A stretch of 64,000 nucleotides of DNA from Cyclobacteriaceae bacterium (GCA_027533395.1 JAPZUF010000016.1:45224-109223), one strand, 5' to 3'; positions 36,802 through 46,541 are shown, numbered from the stretch's first letter. A program made the numbers and translations. Notes: a model not told the origin generated them from the letters alone.

Positions 36802-37230
36802 ATGAAATTGGCAATCATCAACGGACCCAACCTTAATTTATTAGGTAAACGCGAACCCAGTGTTTATGGAAACTCCAACTTTGAAACTTATTTTGAGCAA
36901 TTGAAAATCAACTTCAAGGATGTTGAACTTCATTATTATCAATCTAATGTAGAAGGAGAATTGGTTAATCAAATCCAACATTTTGGCTTTCATGCTGATG
37001 GTATCATCTTAAATGCCGGTGCTTACACACATACTTCGATTGCGATACACGATGCAATTGCTGCCATTCCAGCTCCTGTGGTAGAAGTTCATATTTCTAA
37101 TCTTTACGCAAGAGAAGAATTCCGACATACGAGTTTGATTACTGCAAAATGTGCCGGCTTGATTACCGGTTTCGGTTTAATTGGTTACGAGATGGCATTA
37201 CAATATTTGATTAAAAGAATAAAAGGATGA
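36802..37230 (+). CDS. aroQ: 3-dehydroquinate dehydratase, type II
   Basis: A 142-residue shikimate-pathway enzyme that converts 3-dehydroquinate to 3-dehydroshikimate. It has the N-terminal signature IINGPNLNLLGKREPSVYG with catalytic Arg17 and Tyr22, then LNAGAYTHTSIAIHDA and VEVHISNLYAREEFRH. Length is typical of the dodecameric type II enzyme. The next gene's ATG overlaps its stop by 4 bases (ATGA). Confidence 0.97.
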   Translation: MKLAIINGPNLNLLGKREPSVYGNSNFETYFEQLKINFKDVELHYYQSNVEGELVNQIQHFGFHADGIILNAGAYTHTSIAIHDAIAAIPAPVVEVHISNLYAREEFRHTSLITAKCAGLITGFGLIGYEMALQYLIKRIKG

Positions 37231-38282
37231 TTTCATTTTATCCCGGACCTTCTCGAATTGATAAAAGTATTCCAGCTTACTTACGTAAAGCAGTACAATC
37301 GGGAATTCTAAGTGTGAATCATCGCAGCCAATCTTTTGAAAAACTTTATCAACAAACTTTACAAAATTTTAGAAAATCCTTACAACTTCCAGCTGATTAT
37401 ATTTTGCTTTTTACATCATCTGCAACTGAGTGTTGGGAAATTATAGCACAATCTTTGATCGGCACAGAAAAAAGTTTGCATCTTTACAATGGCGCTTTTG
37501 GGGAAAAGTGGCAACAGTACACACATAAAATTACCAAGCAAACAGTTAGCCAATCATTTGGATTAAACGAATTGCCACCTACACAAAATTTTTCCGGCTA
37601 CTCTGTCATTTGTTTTACTCACAATGAAACATCTAATGGAACATACTGGCCTAATCCTCAGATTAAAAAATTAAGAAAAGAAAATTCGGATGCTTTACTG
37701 GTAGCAGATGCTACTTCTTCAATGGCTGGAATTAAAATTGATTTCACATTAGCTGATGTCTGGTTTGCATCAGTACAAAAATGTTTTGGTTTACCGGCAG
37801 GATTAGCAGTGATGGTCGTTTCGAAGAAAGCAATAGAAAGAGCAAAAATAATTCAGCATAATCAACATTACAACAATCTCAACTTTATGGTAGAGATGGC
37901 CGCTCGCTTTCAAACAACCTATACACCTAATGTATTCGGAATTTATTTACTAAATCAAATTTTAAAAAATAGAGAGAAGATTACCAACATTCAAAAAAAT
38001 ACAATGAAAAGATATGAAAGCTGGTTGTCTGTCATTGAACAACTTAAACCATTTCAACTTTTAGTTGAAAATAAAGTAGTTCAATCCCCAACTGTTTTAT
38101 GTTTGCAAGGCGAACCGAAAGTCATTCAGCAAGTGAAAAAGCAAGCTTATAAGAATGGCTTTACCGTTGGCGAGGGTTATGGAAATTTAAAAGCTTCGAC
38201 TTTCAGAATTGCTAACTTCCCTGCTATTCAAAGAAATGAGATCAAATCATTTCAGAAATGGCTTCGCACAAAATACAGTTAA
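37227..38282 (+). CDS. Class V aminotransferase (phosphoserine aminotransferase-like)
   Basis: A 351-residue PLP enzyme of the SerC-like group: ISFYPGPSRIDKSIPAYL, LSVNHRSQSFEKLYQ, then the PLP-binding Asp in VADATSSMAG and the Schiff-base Lys185 in ASVQKCFGLPAGLAVMV. It is shorter than or similar to SerC. True phosphoserine specificity is not certain, because the Bacteroidota genome may also hold a canonical serC. It is translationally coupled to aroQ (4-base overlap), suggesting an amino-acid biosynthesis pair. Confidence 0.85.
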   Translation: MISFYPGPSRIDKSIPAYLRKAVQSGILSVNHRSQSFEKLYQQTLQNFRKSLQLPADYILLFTSSATECWEIIAQSLIGTEKSLHLYNGAFGEKWQQYTHKITKQTVSQSFGLNELPPTQNFSGYSVICFTHNETSNGTYWPNPQIKKLRKENSDALLVADATSSMAGIKIDFTLADVWFASVQKCFGLPAGLAVMVVSKKAIERAKIIQHNQHYNNLNFMVEMAARFQTTYTPNVFGIYLLNQILKNREKITNIQKNTMKRYESWLSVIEQLKPFQLLVENKVVQSPTVLCLQGEPKVIQQVKKQAYKNGFTVGEGYGNLKASTFRIANFPAIQRNEIKSFQKWLRTKYS

Positions 38283-38300
38283 AAAACTCTACCTTTGTAT

Positions 38301-38873
38301 ATGCTCGATTTTAAAGAAATATTTTCCGTTACATTAATTCTATTCTCAGTTATTGATATTTTAGGTTCAATTCCTTTCATCATCATTATTCGTAAAAGAG
38401 AAGGAAGAATACATGCTGAAAAAGCAACTATTATCTCCGCTATTTTAATGGTTGGATTTTTATTTCTGGGTCAATCTATTCTAAAACTATTCGGATTAGA
38501 TGTTGCCTCCTTCGCAGTAGCAGGTTCAATCGTTATTTTTATTGTTGCCATGGAAATGATTTTAGGCATCACATTGATTAAAGATGATCCTGATGCAAAA
38601 GGTTCAGGCTCTATTGTTCCCTTAGCTTTTCCTTTAATTGCAGGTGCAGGAACACTCACAACCATTTTGTCGCTTCGTGCAGTTTATGCCGAATTGAATG
38701 TATTAATCGGTATCCTCGTTAATCTTATCATTGTCTATATTGTGCTTCGCTCTTCAGTTTGGTTAGAACGTGTTTTGGGTAAATCTGCTTTTGCTGTTTT
38801 ACGCAGGGTTTTTGGCGTAATTCTATTGGCTATTGCTGTTAAGATTTTCAAAGACAATGCTTTTTTCCATTAA
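38301..38873 (+). CDS. MarC-family integral membrane protein
   Basis: A 190-residue protein with six hydrophobic helices and the MarC/UPF0056 opening FKEIFSVTLILFSVIDILGSIPFI. Typical later segments are GSIVIFIVAMEMILG and PLAFPLIAGAGTLTTIL. The function of MarC proteins is unknown despite the multiple-antibiotic-resistance name. ATG at 38301 is used; an in-frame TTG two codons earlier is unlikely. TACCTTTG ends 3 bases before the ATG. Confidence 0.92.
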   Translation: MLDFKEIFSVTLILFSVIDILGSIPFIIIIRKREGRIHAEKATIISAILMVGFLFLGQSILKLFGLDVASFAVAGSIVIFIVAMEMILGITLIKDDPDAKGSGSIVPLAFPLIAGAGTLTTILSLRAVYAELNVLIGILVNLIIVYIVLRSSVWLERVLGKSAFAVLRRVFGVILLAIAVKIFKDNAFFH

Positions 38874-38954
38874 ATCTCATTAAACAACCGTTTGAGTTAT
38901 AATCAGAAGTTGTTCATTCAATTTTCTTGACTCGTTTATCAATATTACCTTATC

Positions 38955-38980
38955 TTTAAGGAATTGTTACCTTCCTTAAA
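38955..38980 (+). repeat. Inverted repeat abutting the start codon of the lamin-tail gene
   Basis: TTTAAGGAA (38955-38963) and TTCCTTAAA (38972-38980) form a perfect 9-bp inverted repeat with an 8-base loop that ends directly at the ATG at 38981. No T tract follows. It could be an operator or an mRNA hairpin that masks the start region. Confidence 0.5.
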
Positions 38981-40228
38981 ATGAAATATTACCTTTCTTT
39001 TTTACTCCTTTTTACTTCATCACTAATTTTAGGTATTCGTTGTTCATCTGAAGACGATAAACCTGTCGTTACAGCATCTGAAGGTTTATTCATTAATGAA
39101 GTTTACACATCAGGTGAAGATTGGATAGAACTTTACAATGGAACAAGCGAAAGCAAAAACTTAAGTAACTACAAAATATATGATGAAGGAACTGTAAAGT
39201 ATACACTTCCCGTTGGCACTATCATCAACGCCAATAGCTATTTGATTATTGTTTGTAATGATGTAGGCGTAGGACTAGAAGCTAATTTTAAATTAAGTTC
39301 AACAGGAGAAACTGTTTATTTAGAGAATACAGATAGTGAGTTAGTTGACTTTTTAGAAGTTCCACAACTTGATAACGGTCAGTCATATGGTCGCTTTCCT
39401 GATGGTTCAACTAATTTGGCGATCAGTGGCTTTACAAGCAGAAATGAACCTAACCCTTCTACCGAAGTACCTGCAGTAACAAAAGTTACTCGTACACCCA
39501 TTGTTCCTGCATTAAACCAAGCTGTAACCATTCAGGCTGAAATTGCTAATACTTCTAAGTTAGCCAGCGCTAAACTCTTTTATCGTTTTAACGGAGCAGC
39601 TTATACCAATGTAAATTTGGTTGCAGGAGGCATTTTTTATACAGCAAATATTCCAGCACAAAATGCAGTTGGTCAATTAGATTATTACATTGAACTAACC
39701 AGTACTATTGGAGTCAAAGCTTACAAACCATTTGATGCCCCTGCTGATTCTTACAATTATCTGCTCAATACAGATATTCTTCCTACTCTTTATGTCAATG
39801 AATTTATGCCTTCCAATCTGAGTTGTTGTGCAGATACAGATGGTGGTATCAACGAGTTTGATGATTGGATTGAAATTTATAACCCAGGACCTAACGCCAT
39901 CAACTTAGCAGATTTTTATTTTTCAGATAATCCTGATAATCCCTTTAAATCTAAAATTCCATCAAGCAATGCTAGTCAAACAACAATACCAGCTAGCGGG
40001 TATTTGATTTTTTGGGCTGATGAACAAGGCTCACAAGGCTTGCGCCACCTTAACTTTAAATTAGCTGCAGCTGGTGAAAGTGTTGGTTTGTATTATAAGG
40101 ATGGAAGAAAAATCGATGAAAAAGTTTACCCATCAGTTCCTGAAAATAAATCTTACGGAAGAACTACCAATGGTGGCACAACTTGGAATGTTTTAACCAA
40201 TGCAACACCTGGCGCTAGTAACAATTAA
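38981..40228 (+). CDS. Cell-surface lipoprotein with two lamin-tail domains
   Basis: A 415-residue exported protein. The N-terminus (MKYYLSFLLLFTSSLILGIRCSSEDD) looks like a lipoprotein signal with Cys21. Arg at -1 is atypical, but the following Ser-Ser-Glu-Asp-Asp resembles the acidic surface-export signal of Bacteroidota lipoproteins. Lamin-tail domains occupy about residues 37-150 (LFINEVYTSGEDWIELYNG) and 275-400 (LYVNEFMPS...DDWIEIYNPG), separated by an Ig-like segment. Lamin-tail domains are binding or structural modules, often with CotH or nucleases. It is first in the CotH operon. Confidence 0.85.
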   Translation: MKYYLSFLLLFTSSLILGIRCSSEDDKPVVTASEGLFINEVYTSGEDWIELYNGTSESKNLSNYKIYDEGTVKYTLPVGTIINANSYLIIVCNDVGVGLEANFKLSSTGETVYLENTDSELVDFLEVPQLDNGQSYGRFPDGSTNLAISGFTSRNEPNPSTEVPAVTKVTRTPIVPALNQAVTIQAEIANTSKLASAKLFYRFNGAAYTNVNLVAGGIFYTANIPAQNAVGQLDYYIELTSTIGVKAYKPFDAPADSYNYLLNTDILPTLYVNEFMPSNLSCCADTDGGINEFDDWIEIYNPGPNAINLADFYFSDNPDNPFKSKIPSSNASQTTIPASGYLIFWADEQGSQGLRHLNFKLAAAGESVGLYYKDGRKIDEKVYPSVPENKSYGRTTNGGTTWNVLTNATPGASNN

Positions 40229-40231
40229 TAT

Positions 40232-40903
40232 ATGTTAGAGTTATTTCCTGACCAACCAGTTTACGAATATCCACAAATCATCAATGTGTTGTATAGCTTT
40301 GTGTGGGCGTTTGTTTTGTCATCTTTAATCGCAATTACACATAAGCTTACTTTTAAAGGTGCCATCTATCCTAAAAACTTTTTTCAATCGCTCATTTTAG
40401 GCTCAATCGTAACAGCGATGGTAATGATGGCGATTGGTGATAGTCTCGCTCGTGGATTAGGTGTATTTGGTGCCATGGCTATTATCCGATTCAGAACAAG
40501 AATTGATGACCCTCGCGATGTTTTGTTTCTCTTTGCAGCATTGAGTACCGGGCTAGCAGTAGGTGTTTTTGGATTTACTGTTTCCTTTACCGGAACGATT
40601 TTGTTTTGTTTGGTAGCATTTGTGCTCCATGCTTCACCCTTTAAAATAAAGGAGCATCCCTATATTTTAACTTATCTCTCAATAGATAATCCAAGTCATA
40701 TCGTGGCAGATGAAGTTACTAGAAAGCAATCAAAAGCCAGTACCTTACAATCTGTGGCCAATACCAAAGAGAACACTAAACGCTATCAATATAAAGTGTT
40801 GTTTGAAAGCGAAAATCAAATTGTTGAGCTAGTTAATCAACTTGAAAAAATAGAAGGAATTAGTCAAGTAAAAATTATTCAACAGGAATTGAACAATGTA
40901 TAA
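40232..40903 (+). CDS. DUF4956 membrane protein
   Basis: A 223-residue protein with four likely membrane helices in the first 145 residues and the DUF4956 core (FFQSLILGSIVTAMVMMAIGDSLARGLGVFGAMAIIRFRTRIDDPRD). A cytoplasmic tail of 75 residues with a ferredoxin-like pattern (YQYKVLFESENQIVELVNQLEKIEGISQVKI) follows. DUF4956 proteins are often encoded with VTC-type polyphosphate polymerases and CotH proteins, but their function is unknown. It starts 3 bases after the lamin-tail gene and overlaps the adaptor gene by 8 bases. Confidence 0.9.
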   Translation: MLELFPDQPVYEYPQIINVLYSFVWAFVLSSLIAITHKLTFKGAIYPKNFFQSLILGSIVTAMVMMAIGDSLARGLGVFGAMAIIRFRTRIDDPRDVLFLFAALSTGLAVGVFGFTVSFTGTILFCLVAFVLHASPFKIKEHPYILTYLSIDNPSHIVADEVTRKQSKASTLQSVANTKENTKRYQYKVLFESENQIVELVNQLEKIEGISQVKIIQQELNNV

Positions 40904-41903
40904 TTTTGCAACACACCTGAAAGTTAATGGTTATTACCTGTTGACTGCCGTTTTGTTTATTGGCATTCTTTTTATCAGCAATAAATACTTTAAAGGAAGT
41001 CAATATGCAGCAGTTGGCTTAGCTGAAACACGGAGTTATAAAATCAATAGTGACAAGTCAGCTATAGTCAGCAAAATTTTTACCAATGAAGGAGAAACAG
41101 TAAACGCTGGAGACACTCTTTTAATTCTAGTCAACCCTGGACTAGAAATAGAAATTGGTAAAACCAGCAGAAGAATTAATCAATTGCATCAAGAACAAAT
41201 TACTGAAGATCAAGTTACAAAAGCTGAATTAGATTTTATTGAAGCATCAGAAGGTATTGTTTTGGAAGAGCTGGAATCGGATATGCAAAAACTTAAAGCT
41301 GAAATGCGATTGAATGAAACTCTCAATAGTGAACTAGGTAAAAAAAATGATTCTGATTCGAAAAGTGGAAATCCTAAACAAGTTGAACTTACATCTTTAA
41401 CAAAGCAATACAACAAGCAACAAGAAGCCATCAACTTAAAAAAGTTGGAAGTAAAACAAAAGCACGCAGTTGCTAAAGCACAGTTCAGTAACCAAATTGA
41501 ATTATTACAAAAAGAGTTAGAGTTATTGCAACACCAAAATAAGAGACTAGTAAAAACGGCATCTACACGCGGTGTTATTCAATCTATTTACGTTAAACCA
41601 TCGGAGCAAATTGATGCCTACACGGCTTTAATATCTGTCAATCCTATTCATCCAACAACAGTTGTTGCTTATGCAAATGAAAGGAATCGTATGAACTTTG
41701 AAATCGGACAAAAAGTAAAGGTAACTGCGCAGCGTGATAAAGATCTTTTTGTGGAAGGCACTATAAAAGGTTTCGGTTCAGTAACTGCTCTTCCCACTAT
41801 TTTACAAAAATCAACAGCAGTTGCTGCCTACGGACAAGAAATTTTCATTGAGATCCCGGCAGAAAATAATTTTGCTAATGGAGAAAAAGTAATAATCAGA
41901 TAA
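40896..41903 (+). CDS. HlyD-like membrane fusion (periplasmic adaptor) protein
   Basis: A 335-residue protein with an N-terminal membrane anchor (YYLLTAVLFIGILFISNKYF). A split lipoyl/barrel-sandwich motif flanks a long coiled coil: IVSKIFTNEGETVNAGDTLLILVNPG before it and TASTRGVIQSIYVKPSEQIDAY after it. The hairpin lies at about residues 85-215, and a beta-barrel region is C-terminal. Such adaptors bridge inner-membrane pumps to TolC-type ducts. The only inner-membrane partner encoded here is the DUF4956 protein; no ABC, RND or MFS pump is in the operon. Confidence 0.85.
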   Translation: MYNFATHLKVNGYYLLTAVLFIGILFISNKYFKGSQYAAVGLAETRSYKINSDKSAIVSKIFTNEGETVNAGDTLLILVNPGLEIEIGKTSRRINQLHQEQITEDQVTKAELDFIEASEGIVLEELESDMQKLKAEMRLNETLNSELGKKNDSDSKSGNPKQVELTSLTKQYNKQQEAINLKKLEVKQKHAVAKAQFSNQIELLQKELELLQHQNKRLVKTASTRGVIQSIYVKPSEQIDAYTALISVNPIHPTTVVAYANERNRMNFEIGQKVKVTAQRDKDLFVEGTIKGFGSVTALPTILQKSTAVAAYGQEIFIEIPAENNFANGEKVIIR

Positions 41904-41904
41904 G

Positions 41905-43128
41905 ATGAAAAGAATTCTCCTTCTCTTCTTTCTTTGCTATTCTATTTTTTCATCAGGGCAATCTGTTTATAAATCCTTTTTAGAAGATGTTAAAAATAAC
42001 TCTGAAGTATTGATGCTTCATCAGCAAATTCAATACCTCGATAAGAAGCAATACAAACTCGCGCCTATTCAAAAATTAGAGTTTAGAACAGAAAGCAACC
42101 AACTCGATCCCAACCGACAAGAATATGCTTTGCGTATCAATCCGGCCAATCCTTGGGAAATGGCCGCACAAAACAATTACTTCGCCAAATTAAATGAGCA
42201 ATTAAAACTTGAAAAAGAAATTGCTTTGGAAGACGCACTCGCTGAAAGATATCTTTTAATTATTGACTTTGCCTTTACGCAGGCTTTATTGATTCAAAAG
42301 CAGAAAGAAATATACCTAACCAAGCAGTGGATTAACATTTTAGATAAACAAACTTACTCCGACTATTTTGATGCCGACCGTTATTTTGATTTAATGATTA
42401 AAGAAATTGAATTACAAGATGAGTATGAAGAGTTGAAAAGTGAATTAACAAGCATAGAGAAAGTAAACGAAAGCCATTCCAATTTTCCAGATTCGGCTTC
42501 GATTGAACATTTTTTACCAATCAATGCTTTGCAAGAAAAATTAGAGGATGTAATTTTTCCAGAAAGTAAAATTATTCAACTCAAAAAGTTGAAAGAACAA
42601 GCTATAACATCTTCTATTAAACTAGAAAAAAGCAACATCAACATTGGTTACTTGCAAGCGCAATACCAAGAGTTTAGAATTGAACAAGGCAGAAAACCCT
42701 GGAACGTTGGTTTTGGTGTAACCTTACCCCTATTTAACCCGAACAAGAAAAATATTGCCAAACGAAACCTAGATTTAATTGAAAGTAATTTAGAAAGCGA
42801 CCAGGATTTACTATCACAAAAAGAAAAAGTGAATCAACACTACAATAGCATAAAGAGTTTAATCGAAAGATATAATAAGATAGAAAGCAATTTAACCCAG
42901 ATGCAATCCACAAAAATTAAATCTTTATTGGTACTTTCATCAGATGAAAATCCTGCCATCGCTATAAAAGTTAATTTACAAGTAGAAAAACTGAACGAAA
43001 TAGCACTAGAGCTTAAACAAATAATTTGGGAAGAGTATATCAACTGGTTAAAAGCAAGTAATCAATTGCTTACCAATTCAACTCAAAATGTATTATTGAA
43101 TGAATCTGAAAAGTTAGAGTTAAACTAA
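41905..43128 (+). CDS. TolC-like outer-membrane efflux protein
   Basis: A 407-residue protein with a signal peptide (MKRILLLFFLCYSIFSSGQS) and long alpha-helical segments characteristic of TolC/OEP proteins. These include QYLDKKQYKLAPIQKLEFRTE, LQAQYQEFRIEQGRKPWNVGFGVTLPLFNPNKKNIAKRNLDLIES, and a second helical half. PLFNPNKK plus GFGVTLP is the usual membrane-entry motif of these proteins. It begins one base after the adaptor's stop, and its own stop overlaps the CotH start by one base. Confidence 0.85.
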   Translation: MKRILLLFFLCYSIFSSGQSVYKSFLEDVKNNSEVLMLHQQIQYLDKKQYKLAPIQKLEFRTESNQLDPNRQEYALRINPANPWEMAAQNNYFAKLNEQLKLEKEIALEDALAERYLLIIDFAFTQALLIQKQKEIYLTKQWINILDKQTYSDYFDADRYFDLMIKEIELQDEYEELKSELTSIEKVNESHSNFPDSASIEHFLPINALQEKLEDVIFPESKIIQLKKLKEQAITSSIKLEKSNINIGYLQAQYQEFRIEQGRKPWNVGFGVTLPLFNPNKKNIAKRNLDLIESNLESDQDLLSQKEKVNQHYNSIKSLIERYNKIESNLTQMQSTKIKSLLVLSSDENPAIAIKVNLQVEKLNEIALELKQIIWEEYINWLKASNQLLTNSTQNVLLNESEKLELN

Positions 43129-46100
43129 TGGATATGATGCGCTGGATTATTGTCTTTATTCTGATAGTCTTAAACTTTCATGGCAAAGCACAAATTGTAA
43201 TCAATGAAATATCTGCATCTAATGCTGATCAATTACACGATCCTGATTTTTATAATTTCTCTTCTTGGATAGAATTACACAATGCCGGCACTAGCGCAGT
43301 TAATGTTAACGGATATGGTTTATCAGATGACCCATCAATTCCTACCAAATGGCGCATCAATGCCTCCGTCAGTATTCCTTCCAAAGGTTACCTACTGATT
43401 TGGTGTGATAATCAAAACACAGGATTACATACCAACTTTGAATTAAGAGCTGAAGGTGAAGAGATTTTGTTAACCAATAGCAGTGGAGCTGTCATCGACA
43501 GAATTACTTATCCGCAATTACCAACCAATATTAATTATGGAAGATTACCAGATGGAAGTTCGAATATCGGTTTATTATCAAACTATTCTCCTACACAGGC
43601 TAACACAGGGGTGATCAGCAGCAGCATCACAGAAGAACCAACATTCAATGTAGAGTCAGGAAGATACACCGGCACACAATCTGTAACTCTACTCCATAGC
43701 CAAAGCAATGCACAAATTCGTTTTACAACTAATGGAAGTGAACCTACTGAAAGCTCTACTCTATATACTTCACCGTTATCAATCAACGGATTTACAACAG
43801 TAAAAGCAAAAGCTTTCGTAACCGGACAAATACCAAGTAAAACAGTTTTCAAAACCTATATCATCAATCAAAGAGTTTCTTCACTTCCGGTAATTGCCAT
43901 TTCAGCTAATCCAGCTTACTTGTATGATAACACAATAGGTATTTACACGAGAGGATCAAACGGAAGTACTGGTTATTGCCAAGATGTGCCAGCCAACTGG
44001 AATAGAGATTGGAGTCGCCATGCCGATTTTGAATTTTTTGATGAAACAGGAAAAGCACAGGTAGCACAAGCAGTTGAAATTAGAATTGGTGGAAATTGTA
44101 GTCGTACACAACCTCAGAAATCACTTGTTGTTAAGGCTCGAAACAAATTTGGAAGTAACATCATCAATTATCAATTTTTTGAAAACAAAGATATTCACAA
44201 GTTTGGTGGACTGATGCTACGCAATAGTGGCAACGACTTTAATGTAAGTATGTTTCGCGATGCATTTATGCAATACATGCCCGTTGATTACATGAATGTT
44301 GATTACATGGAGTACAAACCTGCTGTTTTGTATTTAAATGGACAATACATGGGTATCATTAATATCAGAGAAAAAATCGATTCCGATTTTATTGAATCAA
44401 ACTATGGAATCAAAAATGATGACCTCGACTTACTTGAAACATATACTAATGCGCTAGATGGTACCAACGATGCTTATCTTAATTATTTGAATGCATTGAC
44501 TAATATGAACAGAACTACACCTGAAGCTTTCCAGTTTATTAACCAGAACATAGATGTGCAGGAATACATCAACTATTTAGTTACACAGAATTATATCGCT
44601 AATTTAGATTGGCCAGGCAACAACATGAAATTTTGGAGACAACGTTCTACCAATGGAAAATTCAGATGGATTTTATGGGATACTGATTTTGGTTTCGACT
44701 TGTACTATTGGGCACCAGATGCCACACATCCCACTTTAAATTTTTCTACTGAGCCTAATGGACCTGGTTGGCCAAATCCACCTTGGTCAACAGCGCACAT
44801 CAGAATGGTTTTAGAAAATCCAACCTTTAGAAGTCGCTTCATCAGCACCATGCAAATTGCTTTGAACACTGCTTTTGCACCAACACGATTAAATCAATTG
44901 ATAGACACCTATGTAAACAAAATAGCTACTGAAGTTCCCTTTCACAAACAAAGATGGGGCGGCAACATCAACGATTGGAATTTTGAAGTAAACAGGTTAA
45001 GGAATTACGCAAACCTTAGAAGCAATTTTATGCAAGGCCATTTACAAAGTTTTTTTGGATTAAGTAATAATTTGCAAGTTCAAACTAGTCTTAGCAATGG
45101 TGAAGGTAAAATCAATTTAAATCAAGTAAAGGTAAAAAACCAAACCATGCAGGTGAGCCAGGGAACACAGATTACAGCGAAAGCTTTGCCTGATCCTGGT
45201 TTTGCATTTAAAGAGTGGCAAATCACAACAAGTAATTCAACACCAGTTCCACTAATTGCTGCAAATGATAACTGGCTATATCATGATGATGGCGTACTCC
45301 CTGCTGCTGATTGGCAAAACACTAACTATAATGATGCTTCTTGGAAAACTGGTCAAGCGGAACTAGGTTATGGAGAAGGAGATGAAAATACAGTCATCAG
45401 TTTCGGGCCAGATGCTGGGAACAAACATATCACCTACTATTTTAGAAAGAAATTCACTATTAACAATACAACAGGACTTACCGATGCCCAAGCATCCATA
45501 AAAGTGGATGACGGTGCCATTGTGTATTGTAACGGTGTTGAAGTATTCAGGTATAATTTACCTTCAGGCACTATCCAAAATAATACGCTTGCCTTACAGA
45601 ACGCCACAGAAAATGTAATGATTAACTTCACAATCCCTGCTCAACATTTTCAAAATGGAAATAATGTTATTGCAGTTGAAGTGCATCAAATTTCTGGAAC
45701 AAGTTCAGATGTTAGCTTTTTGTTAGAAGCTAATGCTCAGATTTTAGGAGCAGTTAATCAAACAACATCTACAAATCCAGAAATAAGTTTACAAGTTAAC
45801 GCGAACGTAAATTTGGTCGCAGTATTACAACCTGGTGTTGCACCATTAACAGGATTGAAAATTAATGAAGTTAATGCTAAAACCAACTTTGCAGTACGTG
45901 ATAACTTTAATGAACCCGAAGATTTCATTGAAATCATCAATACAAGCAATCAAGTCATTTCTTTACAAAACTTATACATCACCGATAACTTAAGTGTAAA
46001 AGACAAGCATCAAATACTAAGCAACAACCCAAGCGAATTAGAAATTCTACCCGGTCAGTTTAAAATATTATGGGCGGATGAAGATACCAATCAGGGCGCT

Positions 46101-46541
46101 ACGCACCTATCCTTCAAACTTTCTGATAATGGTGAAGCAGTAGGTTTATACCAAAAAATCAATGATACTTTTGTTCGCTTAGATGAATTTGTTTTTTCAG
46201 CACAAACCATCACCGGTTCTTTCAGTAGAATACCGGATAGTGAAGGAGAATTTCTTCTATCGCCAACAGCAACACCTGGAGCAACTAATACTTTAACAAC
46301 AAGTATTGAGGAACAAAAATTACTAACTGTTTATCCAAATCCAGTAGATGATTGGCTTTCTATTGAAAGTGAATCCTTTATTCAAGAAATAACTTTGTAC
46401 AATAGCAATGGTGTTCCTCAATCTGTTGAATGGAATCCTTTGGATAAACAAATAAATTTGAAACACTTGACACAAGGTTTATATTTGCTTCACCTTACAA
46501 CTCCTGAAAAAAGAGTGTTAGTGAAACTGATAAAAAGATAA
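43128..46541 (+). CDS. Secreted CotH-kinase protein with lamin-tail and T9SS sorting domains
   Basis: A 1137-residue multidomain exported protein. After the signal peptide (ends near residue 22, FHGKA-Q), domains are: lamin-tail 1 (24-150, ISASNADQLHDPDFYNFSSWIEL), a chitobiase/FN3-like domain (168-236), a CotH kinase domain (245-575) with YMGIINIREKIDSDFIESNYG and WILWDTDFGFD, a bacterial-repeat and galactose-binding-like region (650-890), lamin-tail 2 (905-1040), and a T9SS type A sorting domain (1060-1137, VYPNPVDDWLSI...GLYLLHL). CotH phosphorylates spore-coat proteins in Bacillus; targets here are unknown. Last gene of the five-gene operon. Confidence 0.92.
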   Translation: MDMMRWIIVFILIVLNFHGKAQIVINEISASNADQLHDPDFYNFSSWIELHNAGTSAVNVNGYGLSDDPSIPTKWRINASVSIPSKGYLLIWCDNQNTGLHTNFELRAEGEEILLTNSSGAVIDRITYPQLPTNINYGRLPDGSSNIGLLSNYSPTQANTGVISSSITEEPTFNVESGRYTGTQSVTLLHSQSNAQIRFTTNGSEPTESSTLYTSPLSINGFTTVKAKAFVTGQIPSKTVFKTYIINQRVSSLPVIAISANPAYLYDNTIGIYTRGSNGSTGYCQDVPANWNRDWSRHADFEFFDETGKAQVAQAVEIRIGGNCSRTQPQKSLVVKARNKFGSNIINYQFFENKDIHKFGGLMLRNSGNDFNVSMFRDAFMQYMPVDYMNVDYMEYKPAVLYLNGQYMGIINIREKIDSDFIESNYGIKNDDLDLLETYTNALDGTNDAYLNYLNALTNMNRTTPEAFQFINQNIDVQEYINYLVTQNYIANLDWPGNNMKFWRQRSTNGKFRWILWDTDFGFDLYYWAPDATHPTLNFSTEPNGPGWPNPPWSTAHIRMVLENPTFRSRFISTMQIALNTAFAPTRLNQLIDTYVNKIATEVPFHKQRWGGNINDWNFEVNRLRNYANLRSNFMQGHLQSFFGLSNNLQVQTSLSNGEGKINLNQVKVKNQTMQVSQGTQITAKALPDPGFAFKEWQITTSNSTPVPLIAANDNWLYHDDGVLPAADWQNTNYNDASWKTGQAELGYGEGDENTVISFGPDAGNKHITYYFRKKFTINNTTGLTDAQASIKVDDGAIVYCNGVEVFRYNLPSGTIQNNTLALQNATENVMINFTIPAQHFQNGNNVIAVEVHQISGTSSDVSFLLEANAQILGAVNQTTSTNPEISLQVNANVNLVAVLQPGVAPLTGLKINEVNAKTNFAVRDNFNEPEDFIEIINTSNQVISLQNLYITDNLSVKDKHQILSNNPSELEILPGQFKILWADEDTNQGATHLSFKLSDNGEAVGLYQKINDTFVRLDEFVFSAQTITGSFSRIPDSEGEFLLSPTATPGATNTLTTSIEEQKLLTVYPNPVDDWLSIESESFIQEITLYNSNGVPQSVEWNPLDKQINLKHLTQGLYLLHLTTPEKRVLVKLIKR

